NCBI GenBank assembly: GCA_034436015.1
Contig: DAOTWG010000010.1
Coordinates: forward strand, 62,001 to 126,000
Source of the DNA: DAOTVX01 sp034436015
Lineage (GTDB): Bacteria; Chloroflexota; Anaerolineae; Anaerolineales; Villigracilaceae
DNA length: 64,000 bases
Reading direction: 5' to 3'
The position numbers and the translations under genes were made by a program. The notes under the pieces are model-generated. The model ran no database searches. It was not told where the DNA came from and saw nothing but the letters and a program-made list of their open reading frames with translations. This document shows, piece by piece, positions 8,424 to 16,367 of the stretch (within the stretch, counting starts at the first letter, position 1; the number at the start of each line of letters is the position of its first letter).

Positions 8424-9869
8424 ATGCAAAGAAAGAGACGTATCTTCATCAGTGCCGATCATGGCCTTGCTCTGATCTACTTTCTCCAAAGCGATGTGAT
8501 CACGACTCTGCTTGCAGGGGGGGTAGAAGTCGTCCTGTTGATCGAGGACAGCGCGCGTCCGGCCATTGTGCAACGTTTCCGTCAACCAGGTCTCCTCTTT
8601 GAAGGCCTGCGACTGGATCAATGTCAGCGTTACTATCGCACGGTGCATCCGGCGCGGCAACGCTGGCTCTACCTCCTGCGCTGGGCCGGTGGTTCGCGGC
8701 GTGTGAACACCACCGCGATCGAGGGAAATTATCGCCTTTCTGTCCATGGCGCGAAAGGCCGCACGCGCCTGATGGTTTCCGTCATCCGCGCTTTGATTCT
8801 CTTGATGCGTCATTCCCGACCTCTGCGCCAGGCGATTGTGAAGTATCAAACGCGCTTTACACCATTTCTCTATGGCGACTTATTCGAGAAGTACCAGCCG
8901 GATTTGGTCATTGCCAGCTCTCCAGGCTGGAGATTCGACCGCTACCTATTGCGGGAGGCTGCGGCGCGCCGGATTCCCACAGCCGCCGTAATCATCGGTT
9001 GGGACAACCCGTCCTCCTACCGTCTTTCCGGCGCGCCGGTAGATTGGGTTACTTGTTGGTCGGAAATTCAAAAAGAAGAACTTGTACTGGGAGCCGACTG
9101 GCAACCCGAGCGCGTGCACGTTGGTGGAATTCCTTCCTATGATGGGTATTTCCGGAAATCCTGGATAATTCCTCGCGAGGAGTACTTCCGTTTGCACAAT
9201 CTGGATCCTCGACGCAAATTGCTTTCCTACGCGGCCAGCTTCGTCACCTTTGCCCCGAATTTCCCTAATATGGCTACCTTGGCTGAATTGGTGAGCAATA
9301 ACGCCTTCGATGAACCGTGCCAGTTGCTCATCCGGTTGCATCCGAATCACTTCCGTCAGGGTTCTATCTATGCTGAAGAAGCCGAGCGCATACGTGCATT
9401 CGTGCGCGATATGCCTCATGTGCACATCGTAGAGCCGGTTTCGCTCAGCAGCGGGCTTGGACATTATTCGGGCGAGGATATGCCGGAAAAGTCTTCCATG
9501 ATGGCCTATTCCGATGTATTTCTGACAGTCTATTCCACGATGGTCGTCGAGACGGCAATCCACGATCGTCCCATTGTCAGTGTGTGTATAGACGCTCCTC
9601 GAGGCTGGGGTTCGCCCACGATTTACTCCTTGCCTTTGACCGCTATTGGCGAGTGGCCGACACACAAACGATTTCGCCAATCTGGCGCCGGACGCGTCGC
9701 GACGAACCGGGAAGAGCTGCGCCAACACATCAACTTTTACCTAAAGTCCCCACATGCCGACTCAGAAGCTCGTCGTCGCTTCGTTGAGGAGGAATGCACC
9801 TTCACCGATGGCAGCGCCGGCCGACGAACGGGCGAGTATCTGCTCTCGCTCTTGGAGAGGATGCCGTGA
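8424..9869 (+). CDS. Putative GT-B-type surface polysaccharide transferase (unassigned)
   Basis: A 481-residue soluble protein. The second half resembles GT-B enzymes of the CDP-glycerol phosphotransferase or UDP-sugar type: LLIRLHPNHFRQGS, then SDVFLTVYSTMVVETAIHDRP, parallel to the SDvlItDYSS...D.A...kP donor-site element of those families. The N-terminal half has HGLALIYFLQSDV and VIIGWDNPSSYRL. I cannot name the family with certainty. It sits 6 bases after the methyltransferase and its TGA overlaps the GTG start of the next gene, so it is translated with the cluster. A role as transferase in capsule or S-layer glycan assembly is inferred. Confidence 0.6.
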   Translation: MQRKRRIFISADHGLALIYFLQSDVITTLLAGGVEVVLLIEDSARPAIVQRFRQPGLLFEGLRLDQCQRYYRTVHPARQRWLYLLRWAGGSRRVNTTAIEGNYRLSVHGAKGRTRLMVSVIRALILLMRHSRPLRQAIVKYQTRFTPFLYGDLFEKYQPDLVIASSPGWRFDRYLLREAAARRIPTAAVIIGWDNPSSYRLSGAPVDWVTCWSEIQKEELVLGADWQPERVHVGGIPSYDGYFRKSWIIPREEYFRLHNLDPRRKLLSYAASFVTFAPNFPNMATLAELVSNNAFDEPCQLLIRLHPNHFRQGSIYAEEAERIRAFVRDMPHVHIVEPVSLSSGLGHYSGEDMPEKSSMMAYSDVFLTVYSTMVVETAIHDRPIVSVCIDAPRGWGSPTIYSLPLTAIGEWPTHKRFRQSGAGRVATNREELRQHINFYLKSPHADSEARRRFVEEECTFTDGSAGRRTGEYLLSLLERMP

Positions 9870-10852
9870 AGTTCCTCATTGCCGGTCTTGGTTCCATTGG
9901 GCGTCGTCATTTGCGCAATCTGCGCGCCTTGGGTGAAAGCGATATTCTCCTCTATCGTACCCACCGCTCCACTCTGCCGGATGCGGAACTCGCCGGTTTG
10001 CCTGTGGAAACGGACTTGAGGGCCGCGCTGGCCCACCGGCCTGATGCCGTGATCGTTTCCAATCCAACCGCATTGCATTTGGAAGTTGCCATTCCTGCTG
10101 CAGAGGCGGGGTGTCCCGTGTTGCTCGAAAAGCCAATTTCCCATTCTCTCGAAGGTGTAGATAGATTGCAGGCTGTTGCCCGCCGGAGCGGCAGTCGCAT
10201 TCTCGTCGGTTTTCAGTTCCGTTTTCATCCTACACTGAACAAGGCGGCGGAGATTCTCCGCGCCGGACGCATTGGGCGCGTCCTTTCGGTGCGCGCACAT
10301 TGGGGCGAGTACCTGCCAAACTGGCACCCGTGGGAGGACTTTCGCCAAGGTTATGCTGCCCGACCTGATTTGGGCGGCGGCGTGGTCCTCACGCTTTGTC
10401 ACCCCCTCGATTATCTGCATTGGCTGATCGGGCCGGTAGAGTCGCTCTGGGCAATGACCGCCTCGCTCAACTTGAACTTAGCGGTGGAGGACGCCGCGGA
10501 AATCGGCCTGCGTTTTGTCAACGGCGCTTTGGGCAGCGTCCATTTGGATTATAATCAGCGTCCGCCGGCCCATTATTTGGAGATTGTTGGCTCGGAAGGA
10601 ATGTTGCGTTGGGATAACCAGGATGGCATCCTCCGCGAATATCGAGCTGGGGAAGATCGTTGGGAGACCTATTCGCCTCCCTTGGACTTCGAAAGGAACG
10701 TTATGTTTCTCAAGGAAATGCAACACTTCCTGGAAGTGGTACGCGGCGCACAGCCCATGTGCACGTTGGAAGACGGTGTGTACGCCCTGCGACTTGCCCT
10801 AGCTGCTCATCAATCCGACCGTCATGGCTGTCTGGTGAGGATAGCTGAATGA
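9866..10852 (+). CDS. Gfo/Idh/MocA family oxidoreductase
   Basis: The GTG at 9866 overlaps the preceding TGA (GTGA) and begins exactly at the Rossmann fold, giving 328 residues. The glycine motif GLGSIGRRHLRNL is at residues 7-19. EKPISHS is the conserved EKP of the family, and the C-terminal domain contains GGGVVLTLCHPLDYLHWL with the catalytic-type histidine region. Family members oxidise or reduce sugars and nucleotide sugars with NAD(P). In nonulosonate and rare-sugar clusters they often act on the nucleotide sugar; the substrate here is unknown. The next gene begins inside its stop codon. Confidence 0.87.
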   Translation: MKFLIAGLGSIGRRHLRNLRALGESDILLYRTHRSTLPDAELAGLPVETDLRAALAHRPDAVIVSNPTALHLEVAIPAAEAGCPVLLEKPISHSLEGVDRLQAVARRSGSRILVGFQFRFHPTLNKAAEILRAGRIGRVLSVRAHWGEYLPNWHPWEDFRQGYAARPDLGGGVVLTLCHPLDYLHWLIGPVESLWAMTASLNLNLAVEDAAEIGLRFVNGALGSVHLDYNQRPPAHYLEIVGSEGMLRWDNQDGILREYRAGEDRWETYSPPLDFERNVMFLKEMQHFLEVVRGAQPMCTLEDGVYALRLALAAHQSDRHGCLVRIAE

Positions 10853-11535
10853 ACTTCTTGCGACGTGGATTGCGCTGGCTGACGCGTTGGATTCTTGACG
10901 AATCCGACGACGTGCGCCGATCCATCCAGGGCAAAGGGAACGTGCTCCAGTCTCTGGGGGCCAGGTTGGTCAACGTAGAGCTAAGCATCGTCGGCGACAA
11001 TAACCGTATTATTCTGGGGCAAGGCGGCGTTTTCCAAAATGTTTGCTTCCGCCTGCGCGGCGATGATCATTGCATCGAGTTTGGGCCTAATTGCCGCGTC
11101 ACGCGCGGCGCGCTCATCTGGTTCGAGGACGAAGGCTGCTCGTTGCGAGTTGGAGCCGGCACAACGATGGTGGATGTGCACATCGCGGTCACGGAGCCGG
11201 GCTCAAAAGTCATCATTGGTGAAGATTGTATGTTTGCCAATGATATTGACATCCGCAGCGGCGATAGTCATTCCATTGTGGATGCCGTCAGCGGCGAGCG
11301 GCTGAATTTCGCGGCAGACGTTGTCATCGGCAACCACGTCTGGATCGCGCCGCACGTGGTTATCTTGAAGGGTGTCCATATTGGCGACCACTCGGTCGTC
11401 GCGACCGGTTCCATTGTTACCAAATCCTGCCCGCCGAACACGTTGATCGCCGGCAACCCGGCGCGTGTCGTGCGCAGCGGAATCTCATGGAAAAGGGAGC
11501 GTGTCTATCATGGCAAGCAAGGCAACGGCGAATAA
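10849..11535 (+). CDS. Left-handed beta-helix (hexapeptide repeat) acyltransferase
   Basis: A 228-residue protein made of repeated hexapeptides. The C-terminal pattern VIGNHVWIAPHVVILKGV, then IGDHSVVATGSIV and IAGNPARVV, is that of sugar O- or N-acetyltransferases of the WbbJ/NeuD type that use acetyl-CoA. The N-terminal 45 residues are basic and amphipathic. It is coupled to the Gfo/Idh gene by a 4-base overlap, and its last 26 bases overlap the PAPS synthetase start. Probable role: acetylation of a sugar in this glycan, possibly the nonulosonate itself (inference). Confidence 0.83.
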   Translation: MNFLRRGLRWLTRWILDESDDVRRSIQGKGNVLQSLGARLVNVELSIVGDNNRIILGQGGVFQNVCFRLRGDDHCIEFGPNCRVTRGALIWFEDEGCSLRVGAGTTMVDVHIAVTEPGSKVIIGEDCMFANDIDIRSGDSHSIVDAVSGERLNFAADVVIGNHVWIAPHVVILKGVHIGDHSVVATGSIVTKSCPPNTLIAGNPARVVRSGISWKRERVYHGKQGNGE

Positions 11536-13255
11536 CAGCGGTTTCATTTCCCCCTATGGAGGCCAGTTGGTCAATCTGGTTGTGGAGGGGACGGAGCGCG
11601 AGGAGCTGTTAGCGCGCGCCGCGAAACTTCCCTCAATTAAAATTAGCATGCGCAATCTATGCGATTTGGAATTATTGGCCACAGGCGGTTTTTCCCCTTT
11701 GAGAACGTTTATGGACAAAGCCGACTACGTGCGCGTGCTGCACGAAATGCGCCTTACGAGCGGCTTGCTCTGGCCTCTGCCGATAACCCTAACTGCCGAT
11801 CCCAAAGAACTTCCTACCGTAGGCGGCGAACTGGTGCTGCGCAGTGCTACAAACGACATCTTGGCGATCATGACTCTCGAAGAAATTTACCATTGGGACC
11901 CGAAGGTGGAAGCCGCTTTGGCATATGGCACAACCGACGCAAGACACCCTATGGTCTCGGAAATGGAACGCTGGGGCAGGGTGTGCATCTCCGGGCCGCT
12001 CAAGGTGCTTAACTTACCCAAGTACTATGACTTTGTGGACCTGCGGCTGACGCCGGCGCAAGTGCGTGCCCGGCTGGAGGCCATGGGGAACCACAATGTT
12101 GTTGCCTTTCAGACGCGTAACCCGCTCCATCGCATTCATGAAGAGCTGACAAAGCGCGCTGCAGAGGCTGTGGGCGGTTCCCTGCTTATCCACCCCGTTG
12201 TAGGCATGACCAAACCGGGCGATGTCGATCACTATACCCGCGTTCGAATTTACCGCATCCTTGTTGAAAAGTACTACGACAACAGCAAGACCTTGCTTGC
12301 TCTCCTGCCGCTGGCCATGCGGCTGGCCGGTCCAAAGGAAGCGTTGCTCCATGCGATCGTGCGCCGTAACTACGGCGCCAACTACTTTATCGTGGGCCGC
12401 GATCACGCCGGCCCCGGCAAGGACTCCGGTGGGCGACCGTTCTATGGCCCCTACGAGGCACAGGAGCTCATGAAGCAATACGAGGAGGAAGTGGGGGTAC
12501 GGATGATTCCCTTCGAGGAGCTCGTGTATCTGCCCGATGAGGACCGTTATGTGGAAGCCGGCAAAGTGCCGCCGGGGGCCCGTGTCTGGAACATTTCCGG
12601 CACGCAGGTACGCGATGAATACCTGGCGAAAGGGAAACTCCTGCCGGCTTGGTTCACGCGCCCGGAAACCGCGGAAATCCTGCGACAGATGTACCCGCCG
12701 CGCCACAAGCAAGGCTTCTGTGTTTGGTTTACCGGCCTAAGCGGCGCAGGGAAATCGGCCACTGCCCAGATTCTGGCCGAACTCTTGCTCGAATACGGAC
12801 GGCAAGCCACCGTTCTGGACGGCGATGTGGTGCGCACCCATCTATCGAAAGGTTTGGGCTTCAGCAAGGAAGATCGCGACACCAACATTTTGCGCATCGG
12901 ATTTGTAGCCGGTGAAATTGTACGGCACGGCGGCGTGGTCATCTGTGCCGCAATCAGTCCTTACCGCGCCACGCGCGAGGAAGCGCGCAAGATGGTCGGC
13001 GAGCATTTCATCATGGTCTATATGGACACGCCCATCGAAATTTGCGAACAGCGCGATGTAAAAGGACTATACGCCAAGGCGCGACAAGCACTCGCCGAAG
13101 GCAAACCCATGGGGTTTACCGGCGTGGACGACCCCTACGAGCCGCCGATTGATCCCGAATTGACCCTGCACGGTTATGATGTGACGCCGGAGGAAAACGC
13201 TCGGAGCATTGTCGAATATCTCAAAGCACAGGGGTATCTTGAACCCCTGCCCTGA
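11510..13255 (+). CDS. Bifunctional sulfate adenylyltransferase / adenylylsulfate kinase (PAPS synthetase)
   Basis: The ATG at 11510 gives 581 residues, about the usual length for Sat-CysC fusions. The ATP sulfurylase part (about 1-395) has the HxxH motif in RNPLHRIHEE and GRDHAGPGKDSGGRPFYGP. The APS kinase part (about 400-581) has the P-loop GLSGAGKS at 409-416, LDGDVVRTHL and FVAGEIVRHGG. Together they turn sulfate and ATP into PAPS. No reductase or sulfate transporter is near, and the gene lies inside a glycan operon, overlapping the acyltransferase by 26 bases. It therefore more likely feeds a sulfotransferase than assimilation, although I see no sulfotransferase in the window. Confidence 0.93.
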   Translation: MASKATANNSGFISPYGGQLVNLVVEGTEREELLARAAKLPSIKISMRNLCDLELLATGGFSPLRTFMDKADYVRVLHEMRLTSGLLWPLPITLTADPKELPTVGGELVLRSATNDILAIMTLEEIYHWDPKVEAALAYGTTDARHPMVSEMERWGRVCISGPLKVLNLPKYYDFVDLRLTPAQVRARLEAMGNHNVVAFQTRNPLHRIHEELTKRAAEAVGGSLLIHPVVGMTKPGDVDHYTRVRIYRILVEKYYDNSKTLLALLPLAMRLAGPKEALLHAIVRRNYGANYFIVGRDHAGPGKDSGGRPFYGPYEAQELMKQYEEEVGVRMIPFEELVYLPDEDRYVEAGKVPPGARVWNISGTQVRDEYLAKGKLLPAWFTRPETAEILRQMYPPRHKQGFCVWFTGLSGAGKSATAQILAELLLEYGRQATVLDGDVVRTHLSKGLGFSKEDRDTNILRIGFVAGEIVRHGGVVICAAISPYRATREEARKMVGEHFIMVYMDTPIEICEQRDVKGLYAKARQALAEGKPMGFTGVDDPYEPPIDPELTLHGYDVTPEENARSIVEYLKAQGYLEPLP

Positions 13256-13279
13256 TAATCCTTTGGAGTCTATCGAGAC

Positions 13280-14110
13280 GTGAGCAGAATTCAGGACAAG
13301 TTTGACTTGAACGGACGCGTCGCGGTTGTCACCGGCGGAGCAGGCTTGCTTGGCGCGGAGTTCTGTCGCACGCTGGCCGAAGCCGGAGCTGCCGTCGCTG
13401 TGGTGGACGTAAACCGCTTGGCGGCGAACCGCGTTGCGGATGCACTTCTCCAGACGGGCTACCGCGCCTGTAGCATTCCCACGGATGTTACCCGGCCCGA
13501 TTCGGTTGCCCAGATGGTCGCGACCGTGCTGGAATCCTTTGGACGCCTGGACATCCTGGTCAACAGCGCTGCGCTCGATCCCAAGTTCGATCCCCAGGCT
13601 CTTGCGCAAGGCCTTGCTCCTGGCGCGTTCGAGGATTACCCGCTCGAGCAGTGGAATCAAGCTCTGGCGGTTAACCTGACAGGCGCCTTTCTGGTGACCC
13701 AAGCCTGCGTGCACCCTATGCTCGAGCAGGGAAAACGCGGCAGTATCATCAATATCTGTTCGACCTATGGCCTGAACGGGCCCGACCAACGCATTTACAT
13801 CAAGGACGGCAAGCGATTGGCCTACAAACCCGTCTACTACACGGTCACCAAGGCCGGTATTCTAGGACTGACGAAATATCTGGCTTCCTATTACGCAGGC
13901 ACAGAAATTCGTGTCAACGCCCTCACCCCCGGCGGCGTGTACAACGATCACGATGAAACGTTCGTGGCTAACTATTCTGCCCGAACAATTCTGGGAAGAA
14001 TGGCGCGAAAAGACGAAATGAATGGAGCCTTGCTCTTCCTTGCTTCCGACGCCTCGTCGTATGTGACCGGCGCCAACCTGATTGTAGATGGGGGGTGGAC
14101 TGCATGGTAG
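13280..14110 (+). CDS. SDR family oxidoreductase, PtmA-like (nonulosonate module 2)
   Basis: A 276-residue classical SDR starting at GTG, with GGAG shortly upstream. NAD(P) motif VTGGAGLLG near residue 18, active-site CSTYG, and Y187/K191 as the YxxxK pair. LTKYLASYY, LTPGGVYNDHDETF and the ending SDASSYVTGANL...GGWTAW match the paralogue at 55-846 closely. It begins the second module (SDR, NeuA-HAD, NeuB), an order like ptmA-ptmB in Campylobacter. The reaction is unknown, but its pairing with a CMP-nonulosonate synthetase twice in one cluster points to a step in precursor formation. Confidence 0.87.
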   Translation: MSRIQDKFDLNGRVAVVTGGAGLLGAEFCRTLAEAGAAVAVVDVNRLAANRVADALLQTGYRACSIPTDVTRPDSVAQMVATVLESFGRLDILVNSAALDPKFDPQALAQGLAPGAFEDYPLEQWNQALAVNLTGAFLVTQACVHPMLEQGKRGSIINICSTYGLNGPDQRIYIKDGKRLAYKPVYYTVTKAGILGLTKYLASYYAGTEIRVNALTPGGVYNDHDETFVANYSARTILGRMARKDEMNGALLFLASDASSYVTGANLIVDGGWTAW

Positions 14111-14143
14111 GGCAAGAGCGCACTTTCATCCGAACGAGCGGCT

Positions 14144-15385
14144 ATGTCCTCTAACAGTGTCGAAGTACTGGCCATTATCCCGGCGCGCGGAGGGTCGAAA
14201 GGTATCCCGCGTAAGAACATTCGCCCTTTTGTCGGCTATCCTCTCATTGCCTGGAGCATTGCCGCCGCCTCTCAGGCGCAGACGGTGACACGGACCATCG
14301 TCAGCACCGATGATGAGGAGATCGCGGCGGTAGCGCGTCAGTATGGCGCCGAGATACCTTTCCTCCGTCCAGCCGAGTTTGCTCAAGACAACACGACCGA
14401 CTTGCCTGTCTTTGCGCACGCTTTACGCTGGTTGGAGGAGCACGAAAGATATCGGCCGGACGTTGTGGTGCAGTTGCGCCCCACCTCTCCCATTCGCCCG
14501 CCGGACTGTGTGGATCGGGCGGTGCGCTTGCTATTGGAACACCCCGAAGCAGATTGTGTGCGCGGCGTGGTGCCGGCCGGTCAGAATCCATACAAAATGT
14601 GGCGCATTGACCCGCAAAGCGGTCGCATGATTCCCCTGCTTAGTGTTCCAGGCGTTCCCGAACCGTATAATGCCCCACGTCAAAGTCTCCCCCAGGCGTA
14701 CTGGCAAACCGGCCATATTGACGCGATACGTCCGGCAACGATTCTGGCGAAAAATTCGATGACGGGCGAGGCTATCTATCCGCTTATCCTCGACCCTCGT
14801 TATACGGTGGATATTGACACTCCTGCGGATTGGGCGCGATACGAGCAGGTGGTAGCGACCATGGCCTTGGACATGGTCTGGCCTGGCCGCCCCTGCCGTC
14901 CTTTCCCCTCGCGCGTGGAGGCGTTGATTCTCGATTTCGACGGCGTACTCACCGACAACCGCGTCTGGACCGACGAAACGGGAAGGGAGTCGGTTGCTTC
15001 TAATCGTAGCGACAGCGAGGGCCTTTCGCGGTTGCGCGAGGCAGGTGTGCAGGTTTGGGTGATTTCGAAGGAAACGAATCCAGTTGTGGCTGCGCGCTGC
15101 AATAAATTACGTATTCCTTTCCTGCAAGGGATTGACGATAAAGAGACTGCGCTCAAAAAATTGCTCGTGGATCAAAAGATGGCCCCTGCTTACACGGTTT
15201 ATGTCGGCAACGACGTCAATGACCTTCCATGCTTTCCTGTTGTTGGCTGGGCGGTTGCCGTTGCCGATGCGCAGCCGGAGGTCATCCGGCAGGCCGATTA
15301 TGTGCTGACGCGCGCGGGTGGGGATGGCGCCGTGCGCGAAATTTGTGATTTGATTCAACAGAGGTGCTATGAAACGAGAAGCTAA
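14144..15385 (+). CDS. neuA: Fusion of acylneuraminate cytidylyltransferase (NeuA) and KdsC-like HAD phosphatase
   Basis: A 413-residue two-domain protein. Residues 1-235 are CMP-nonulosonate synthetase: ALIPARGGSKGIPRKN-like CTP site (here AIIPARGGSKGIPRKN), QLRPTSPIRPP, and YTVDIDTPADW. Residues 258-413 are a KdsC/YrbI-type HAD domain: DFDGVLTDN with D264 and D266, VISKETN (motif II), a lysine in DDKETALKK, and YVGNDVNDL (motif IV). All catalytic acids are present, unlike my recollection of the inactive C-terminal HAD domain of animal CMP-sialate synthetase. A phosphatase fused to the activating enzyme implies a 9-phosphate intermediate, as in the KDN or animal sialic acid routes. The 3' end overlaps neuB by 17 bases. 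Confidence 0.9.
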   Translation: MSSNSVEVLAIIPARGGSKGIPRKNIRPFVGYPLIAWSIAAASQAQTVTRTIVSTDDEEIAAVARQYGAEIPFLRPAEFAQDNTTDLPVFAHALRWLEEHERYRPDVVVQLRPTSPIRPPDCVDRAVRLLLEHPEADCVRGVVPAGQNPYKMWRIDPQSGRMIPLLSVPGVPEPYNAPRQSLPQAYWQTGHIDAIRPATILAKNSMTGEAIYPLILDPRYTVDIDTPADWARYEQVVATMALDMVWPGRPCRPFPSRVEALILDFDGVLTDNRVWTDETGRESVASNRSDSEGLSRLREAGVQVWVISKETNPVVAARCNKLRIPFLQGIDDKETALKKLLVDQKMAPAYTVYVGNDVNDLPCFPVVGWAVAVADAQPEVIRQADYVLTRAGGDGAVREICDLIQQRCYETRS

Positions 15386-16256
15386 GATTGGTAATCGCCT
15401 GGTCGGCGATGGACATCCCGCTTACATCATTGCCGAAATCGGCATCAATCATAATGGCGATCTGGAATTGGCGAAGCGTATGATTGACGCGGCGGTCCAC
15501 GCTGGCGTGGACGCGGTCAAGTTCCAGAAACGAACCCCGGAGGTTTGCACGCCGCCGGAACAACGAAACCAAATGCGCGAGACGCCATGGGGATACATTA
15601 CCTACTTGGAGTACCGCAGGCGAGTCGAATTCGGGGGAAAAGAATACCGCGAGATTGATCGCTACTGCCGCAAGAAGAACGTTGCTTGGTTCGCTTCTGT
15701 GTGGGACGAACCTGCTGTGGACTTCTTGGAGCGATTCGATCCGCCCGCCTATAAAATTCCTTCCGCTGCCCTCACCGACCACGCCTTGTTGCGCTACGTG
15801 CGCAAGACCGGCAAGCTTGTCATCCTTTCAACAGGAATGTCCACTATGGAGCAGATCCATCAGGCCGTAGAGGTGCTAGGGCATACCAATCTTATCCTCA
15901 CCCACTGTACCAGCACGTATCCCTGCGAGCCGGAGGAGCTCAATCTACGCATGATTGAAACCTTGCGGCGAGAATTTCCTGAAGTGCCTATTGGCTATTC
16001 GGGCCATGAAGTGGGGCTTGTTCCCTCTGCCGTGGCCGTGGCATTAGGCGCTTGTGTGGTAGAACGTCATCTCACGTTGGATCGCGCGATGTGGGGCAGC
16101 GATCAGGCCGCCTCTGTGGAGCCGGGTGGCTTTGAGCGCTTGGTCAAATATATTCGCGTTACCGAGGCTGCCCTGGGCGATGGCATCAAGCGCGTCTATG
16201 AGAGCGAATTGCCGTCCTTGAGGAGATTAAGGAGGGTCGAAAATCATGGAGGATGA
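15369..16256 (+). CDS. neuB: NeuB-type nonulosonic acid (9-phosphate?) synthase lacking SAF domain
   Basis: A 295-residue TIM-barrel synthase. Motifs: YIIAEIGINHNGD, DAVKFQKRTP, WFASVWDE, KIPSAALTDH, LSTGMSTM, LTHCTSTYPC, GYSGHE and VERHLTLDRAMWGSDQAASVEP. The barrel ends at YESELPSLRRLRR and the protein stops 8 residues later, where NeuB proteins normally continue into a 60-residue SAF domain. No SAF sequence is seen in the other frames downstream. With the fused phosphatase just upstream, a KDN-9-P or Neu5Ac-9-P type synthase is a reasonable guess, but the substrate is not proven. It is the last gene of the long (+) operon. Confidence 0.88.
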   Translation: MKREAKIGNRLVGDGHPAYIIAEIGINHNGDLELAKRMIDAAVHAGVDAVKFQKRTPEVCTPPEQRNQMRETPWGYITYLEYRRRVEFGGKEYREIDRYCRKKNVAWFASVWDEPAVDFLERFDPPAYKIPSAALTDHALLRYVRKTGKLVILSTGMSTMEQIHQAVEVLGHTNLILTHCTSTYPCEPEELNLRMIETLRREFPEVPIGYSGHEVGLVPSAVAVALGACVVERHLTLDRAMWGSDQAASVEPGGFERLVKYIRVTEAALGDGIKRVYESELPSLRRLRRVENHGG

Positions 16257-16367
16257 AGGCTATCAGAATGTTTCTGAGCAGGTCTAACATGACGCTAGCT
16301 TGCATCGGACATGCCGGATGCACCCTCCTTCTGTTTCCTGATCGTACTCTGCAAGTTGGTCTCCGGC

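Noticed and set aside
8100..8849. 249-residue minus-strand open frame
   Set aside because: It spans two real plus-strand genes and is a shadow of their codon bias; no domain is visible.
8946..9728. 260-residue minus-strand open frame
   Set aside because: Antisense to the GT-B-type gene; composition is arginine-rich and without motifs.
12014..12712. 232-residue minus-strand open frame
   Set aside because: Antisense to the ATP sulfurylase domain, which has unmistakable motifs.
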